Virus record (IMG/VR): IMGVR_UViG_3300045125_000171
Span: 1 to 29,544 of that record
Length of the DNA stretch: 29,544 nucleotides
Source of the DNA: a virus
Strand: one strand, 5' to 3'
Below, in pieces: positions 26,832-29,544 of the stretch. Under the pieces are notes generated by a model, which saw nothing but the letters and a program-made list of their open reading frames with translations, was not told where the DNA came from and did not search any database. The stretch's first letter is position 1. Each line of letters begins with the position of its first letter. A program made the translations under genes and the position numbers.

Positions 26832-27113
26832 GTGGTCGGACATTCGCTCTGGTCCATGCTCAAGTCAACTTAAAAAGAGTCCATTTTTGTGTGGTATTCG
26901 GATCTTCCAGGACGCGGCCGACGTTGGCTGACGTGCGGTTTTCCGGCCGGATGGCCATTGGTGCCGGTACCTCGACCGGAAAGCGCCACGTGAGCCAACG
27001 TCGCGCAAATTCGGCCGGATATTCCGGCTGGTCGAACCGGCTATTTGCCAGCCAATGCCGGTTGGAGCATTGTTTCACGTGTGCAACGTGATTTGAAGTG
27101 CGGTGCTCAAGCG
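26783..27113 (-). repeat. Long intergenic repeat, copy A (operon leader)
   Basis: About 330 bp, closely similar to 28815-29140. In the direction of transcription (minus) it holds a 28-base imperfect inverted repeat (arms 26976-27003 and 26919-26946, loop about 29 bases), a dyad AAAAA-N7-TTTTT at 26872-26888, a promoter, and two hairpins followed by five T. It ends 29 bases before the start codon of the coiled-coil gene. Blocks conserved between the copies include ACGTTGGCTGACGTGCGG and GCGCCACGTGAGCCAACGT. Confidence 0.8.
26840..26868 (-). promoter_or_regulatory. Candidate promoter in leader copy A
   Basis: On the minus strand TTGACT (26863-26868) and GAATGT (26840-26845) are separated by 17 bases. 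The -35 box is near consensus, the -10 box is weak. Spacing and both hexamers are kept in copy B. The dyad at 26872-26888 abuts the -35 box and could be an operator or UP element. Confidence 0.45.
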
Positions 27114-27305
27114 ATGAGGAAAATGCCGGCCGAATGCCGACCGGCTGAGTCTGGCAGTTGGTGATGGCGAGGGGGCATTTTCCGCAGTCTACTTCAGGTT
27201 GATCGTGTATCCAGGCCACTGGCTCTCGGGAGAGGAAGGATCGGAGCTCGACCATCCTGCCTGTGGAGGACTACGATCTCTACTCATCCATTCACCTCGC
27301 GTCTG
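27114..27305 (-). other. Spacer upstream of repeat copy A, possible short ORF
   Basis: A minus-strand frame from ATG at 27255 reads MVELRSFLSREPVAWIHDQP, then EVDCGKCPLAITNCQTQPVG, with a CxxC pair and a weak Shine-Dalgarno (CAGGCAGG). It then runs into the repeat, where codons are clearly not protein-like. It may be a short real gene with a lost stop, or nothing. Confidence 0.25.
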
Positions 27306-27724
27306 CTATGGTTGAGCAACGGCGACCTCGACCGGATCGGTTTGGGAGATATCAAAGACCGCGGCTGTCGCGAATCGAAGTTCGGTCGAGATCACTCCAT
27401 TATTTCTGGACGATTCCGATCCATCACCGCGATCTCTCTTCTCCTCGGAACAAAGATGTAGAGGCACTTTTCACCCTGGCGCACCTGCCGTCCTGTGCCA
27501 GCCACTGACGATATCCACCAATGACGGAGACCGTCTCGCTCTGATGCCAGAGCAGAATCGTGTTGGTGATCGAGCAGGGATGACCCTCGCAGGTGATCAC
27601 GGCGCCGAGACGCTTGAGCAGTGCGTCGCGTTCATCCTGTGACATGTTGGCGATCGCCTCCATGGCGGTCTTCAGTTTGGCCTTCTTCTCCTCGACGGCA
27701 GGATTGGCGGATCTATGTCGTCTC
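27306..27724 (-). CDS. ArdC-type N-terminal ssDNA-binding domain protein (antirestriction-like)
   Basis: Start ATG at 27724 after AAAGGAGGT, an ideal Shine-Dalgarno sequence. MRRHRSANPAVEEKKAKLKT, then MEAIANMSQDERDALLKRLG, then CSITNTILLWHQSETVSVIG, GYRQWLAQ, and after breaks near 27480 and 27410 GRQVRQGEKCLYIFVPR and TAAVFDISQTDPVEVA. The s..N.ill..Q...t.v.Gy.qW...GR.Vr.GEk...i..P and final vFDisQT match the ArdC N-terminal domain (PF08401), an ssDNA-binding module of antirestriction proteins from plasmids and phages. The ArdC metalloprotease domain is absent; about 139 residues in all. Inferred role is protection or processing of incoming phage DNA. Confidence 0.75.
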
Positions 27725-27828
27725 ATCTGAACCTCCTTTTTGATGGGTGAGGTGGTTACGGCCACCTCCTGATTGGTTAAGCCGGTGATCGCTGGCGGCC
27801 CGGATCTGGAATCCGTGTCGATGCATCC

Positions 27829-28098
27829 TCACTTACCGTTCGTTGGCAATTCAGGAGCCTTCCGGATAGTTGTAGTGAAAATGCACGAACCGGAAGAAGT
27901 CGATGCTGGTTTGCGCGCGCACTGCTTCACCCAGGCTTCGTGTTTCAGGCATCGGCTGCACTTTCCCTTGCCAAGGTACCGCTCGAGCGAGATCGGCGAC
28001 TTGCACCACACGCACAGCGTCGGTACGAAGTCCTCTCCATTTCCGACCTGCGATTTGCCCAGGGCAGCCGCCTCGTGGCGTTTGTATGCCTCATTCAT
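27829..28098 (-). CDS. Small zinc-ribbon phage protein
   Basis: MNEAYKRHEAAALGKSQVGN, then LCVWCKSPISLERYLGKGKC, SRCLKHEAWVKQCARKPAST and a variable end. The CxxC-(14)-CxxC spacing is a treble-clef or zinc-ribbon knuckle, so DNA, RNA or protein binding is likely. GGAGGTGGCAA precedes the ATG. 89 residues, intact, no family name recognised. Confidence 0.65.
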   Translation of the reverse strand: MNEAYKRHEAAALGKSQVGNGEDFVPTLCVWCKSPISLERYLGKGKCSRCLKHEAWVKQCARKPASTSSGSCIFTTTIRKAPELPTNGK

Positions 28099-28157
28099 TT
28101 GCCACCTCCGGAAGGCTGCTCAAGCCGGCAGCCGTAGTTTGGAAGAAGACGTGCCAT

Positions 28158-28343
28158 CTACCCCGCTGCACCCTTCTCCAGGTTGGCTTTCAGGAAATCT
28201 CCGACACGATCACCGAAAATCCTCTTCTCGTAGCAATGAGCCAGGAGCACTGCTGTTTCAGGTGAATCGGCCTGATAGGTTCCGGCGGCGACGATTTCGC
28301 CGTCATCCTGTATTACCGACACGTCAAAGAATTCAGGTTTCAC
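28158..28343 (-). CDS. Small phage protein of unknown function
   Basis: Start GTG at 28343 chosen because GAGGAGGCGATC precedes it. Sequence: MKPEFFDVSVIQDDGEIVAA, GTYQADSPETAVLLAHCYEK, then RIFGDRVGDFLKANLEKGAA. About 61 residues, alpha/beta, no family recognised. It overlaps the end of the upstream gene by 11 bases. Confidence 0.55.
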   Translation of the reverse strand: MKPEFFDVSVIQDDGEIVAAGTYQADSPETAVLLAHCYEKRIFGDRVGDFLKANLEKGAAG

Positions 28344-28524
28344 GATCGCCTCCTCGTGATGGAACATATGGTGAGTTTGAAGAGAACACCCGGGCAGTCG
28401 CTTTGAAGATCCGCAGCCATTCATCGGCCGTCGCCATTTCGCATCGCCGTTCGTGCACCCAATATCCGGTGATTCGGTTGTATCGCCACAAATGCGTGAA
28501 GCGTCTCTTTGAGCTGGTTTTCAA
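28333..28524 (-). CDS. Small phage protein of unknown function, TTG start
   Basis: MKTSSKRRFTHLWRYNRITG, YWVHERRCEMATADEWLRIF, then KATARVFSSNSP. The TTG start is supported by a strong Shine-Dalgarno (GGAAGGAGGCAGC) and overlaps the previous stop (TTGA). The C-terminal 20 residues may be out of frame. Confidence 0.55.
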   Translation of the reverse strand: MKTSSKRRFTHLWRYNRITGYWVHERRCEMATADEWLRIFKATARVFSSNSPYVPSRGGDRET

Positions 28525-28789
28525 GCTGCCTCCTTCCAGTCATCACTCGATTGATCTGCCAATCCAGCCATCGCCGTCTCCCTGGTCTCTGCCTGCCTGA
28601 TGACGGCAGGACCTCCGGTGACTATCGTCGATCCGCTCGGCATCGGTCACGAACCAGCAGACACTGCTCGCCGCGAGTGTGTACCGCAAAGACCGCGTAC
28701 CGGTTGAACTCTCCGAAGAGCTCTTTCCTGGTCGCCATTTGACCGGCTTTCCGGGGATCGTTGAGAATCTGAGTTACTGCTTTGGCCAT
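28522..28789 (-). CDS. Small phage protein of unknown function, first gene of operon B
   Basis: ATG at 28789 follows AAGGAGGCTCT. Composite: MAKAVTQILNDPRKAGQMAT, RKELFGEFNRYAVFAVHTR, then after breaks near 28655 and 28622 FVTDAERIDD, VTGGPAVIRQAETRETAMAG and LADQSSDDWKEAA. About 89 residues. The last stop overlaps the TTG of the next gene, which supports the composite reading. Family unknown. Confidence 0.55.
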
Positions 28790-28814
28790 AGAGCCTCCTT
28801 GTTTTGGTTTCCGC

Positions 28815-28864
28815 AAAAATCAGCCTGGCCGATCGCCGGCCGGCAGCTCGGTCTTCCGCCGAGC
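28815..28864 (-). promoter_or_regulatory. Leader hairpins with U-run, copy B
   Basis: Hairpin 1 pairs GCTCGG with CCGAGC (28859-28864 and 28846-28851), one pair longer than in copy A. Hairpin 2 pairs GGCC with GGCC (28838-28841 and 28827-28830), followed by GCTGATTTTTG. Order and spacing match copy A. Confidence 0.5.
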
Positions 28865-28873
28865 GTGGTCAGG

Positions 28874-28902
28874 ACATTTGCTCTGGTCCATGACGAAGTC
28901 AA
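28874..28902 (-). promoter_or_regulatory. Candidate promoter in leader copy B
   Basis: TTGACT (28897-28902) and AAATGT (28874-28879) with 17 bases between them on the minus strand. Position relative to the dyad, hairpins and start codon is the same as in copy A. An additional short palindrome GTATAAAAATCATAC lies just upstream (28923-28937). Confidence 0.45.
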
Positions 28903-29197
28903 CTTGAAAAGGTGCACTTTTCGTATGATTTTTATACTTTCCACGACGTGGCCGACGTTGGCTGACGTGCGGCTTTTCCGGCCGGATGGCTGCTGGTGCC
29001 GGCCTGGCGACCGGAAAGCGCCACGTGAGCCAACGTCGCGCGAATTCAGCCAAAATCCAGCCGGTTGATCTGGCCATTTGCCGGCCAATTCCGGATGGTC
29101 CGTTGTTCTACGTGCGGAATGGTAATTTGAAGGAGGTGCTGCTTCTCGTTGTCAGGATCAGCTTCTGGAAGGATCACAATTGCCAGGCTGGATACAG

Positions 29198-29227
29198 AAA
29201 AAGTCTGGGGCAGAATGAATCTGCCCC
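29198..29227 (-). terminator. Intrinsic terminator
   Basis: On the minus strand GGGGCAGA (29220-29227) and TCTGCCCC (29207-29214) form a perfect 8-bp stem with a 5-base loop, followed by AGACTTTTTCTG. It lies 75 bases after the stop of the gene at 29303-29544 and separates it from leader copy B. Confidence 0.75.
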
Positions 29228-29302
29228 GCTCAATGGTCATCCGGACGGCGATCACCAAACCGGATCGTCTTGCCGTTCCTCTGCGTTACTCTCAGCGTCA
29301 AA

Positions 29303-29544
29303 TCAACAAATGTCGGGCTGCGAAGATTTGAACTCCTTGAGGATGAGTAAAATGTCACGATACTTATCGAGTTGGGAGAGGGTTTGTTCGATATTGTAGA
29401 TGTCGGTGGTCACAAATACTGTCCAGCTCGTATCGTACGGAGGCGTTCCTCGTAATCTTTGAGCATCTTCTCGGCCTCAGATGCGTGGGTGAGAAGCTGC
29501 TTTACCCGGCTTTGTAATAGCTTCCAGGTATCATCGATGACCAT
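29303..29544 (-). CDS. Small coiled-coil phage protein, one frame break, at right edge
   Basis: MVIDDTWKLLQSRVKQLLTH, ASEAEKMLKDYEERLRTIRA, then after a break near 29415 TTDIYNIEQTLSQLDKYRDI, LLILKEFKSSQP. Helical, about 80 residues. The first ATG lies on the last three bases of the window, so the true start may be further out. No family recognised. Confidence 0.5.

Larger units (their letters stand above)
28815..29140 (-). repeat. Long intergenic repeat, copy B (operon leader)
   Basis: Second copy of the roughly 330 bp element. Inverted repeat arms lie at 29011-29038 and 28953-28981, dyad GAAAAG-N5-CTTTTC at 28906-28922. Relative to copy A the dyad bases changed on both sides together, so the symmetry was kept. 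It ends 26 bases before ATG 28789. Confidence 0.8.

Noticed and set aside
28774-29088. 104-codon minus-strand frame (and a matching one at 26860-27255) running through the leader repeats, giving RRWLTWRFPV-like text in both
   Set aside because: The shared text comes from the conserved inverted repeat. Indels between the copies break the frame, and the promoter and hairpins explain the conservation better than a protein.
1-29544. CRISPR arrays, tRNA and rRNA genes, integrase gene
   Set aside because: Looked for regular spaced repeats, tRNA-like TTCGA loops with CCA ends and tyrosine or serine recombinase motifs; none was seen in this window.

Overview
The window looks like environmental bacterial DNA carrying a tailed-phage region. 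I cannot assign a species. Positions 1-5611 read as chromosome-type genes: a type 1 BREX defence locus on the minus strand (brxA, brxB, a GxxExxY-family gene, then brxC running off the left edge) and an AlbA/RecG-like ATPase gene split by an IS3-family element. Positions 5758-24637 are a rightward phage late operon: a promoter with a hairpin-rich leader, scaffold, major capsid protein, head-completion and connector genes, a cluster of tiny basic ORFs, tail tube, a two-part tail assembly chaperone, a roughly 4.5 kb tape measure gene, and a long tail-tip and fibre region. No terminase, portal or prohead protease precedes the scaffold gene, so the left junction is either a prophage deletion, an unusual gene order, or an assembly join.

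Positions 24638-26239 are an AT-rich cassette, unlike the GC-rich phage genes on both sides. It encodes a membrane-anchored PEGA-like protein and a secreted CsgG-like protein followed by an Ada-type cysteine motif. It lies where the rightward late operon meets the leftward small-gene operons, a usual place for lysogenic-conversion cargo.

Positions 26222-29544 hold leftward operons of small phage genes, including an ArdC-type ssDNA-binding (antirestriction) domain, a zinc-ribbon protein and coiled-coil proteins. Each of the two main operons is preceded by a copy of a roughly 330 bp repeat. The two copies share a large inverted repeat, an operator-like dyad, a TTGACT-17-(A/G)AATGT promoter, and two leader hairpins followed by a run of five U just upstream of the Shine-Dalgarno sequence. 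This resembles in layout a duplicated cis-acting antitermination or attenuation leader and is the most interesting feature here.

Single-base frame breaks occur throughout, in host-like, phage and cargo genes alike, while protein similarity continues across each break. I read most of them as sequencing indels rather than gene decay. Many genes below are therefore given as composite spans; their exact starts, ends and lengths should be treated as approximate.
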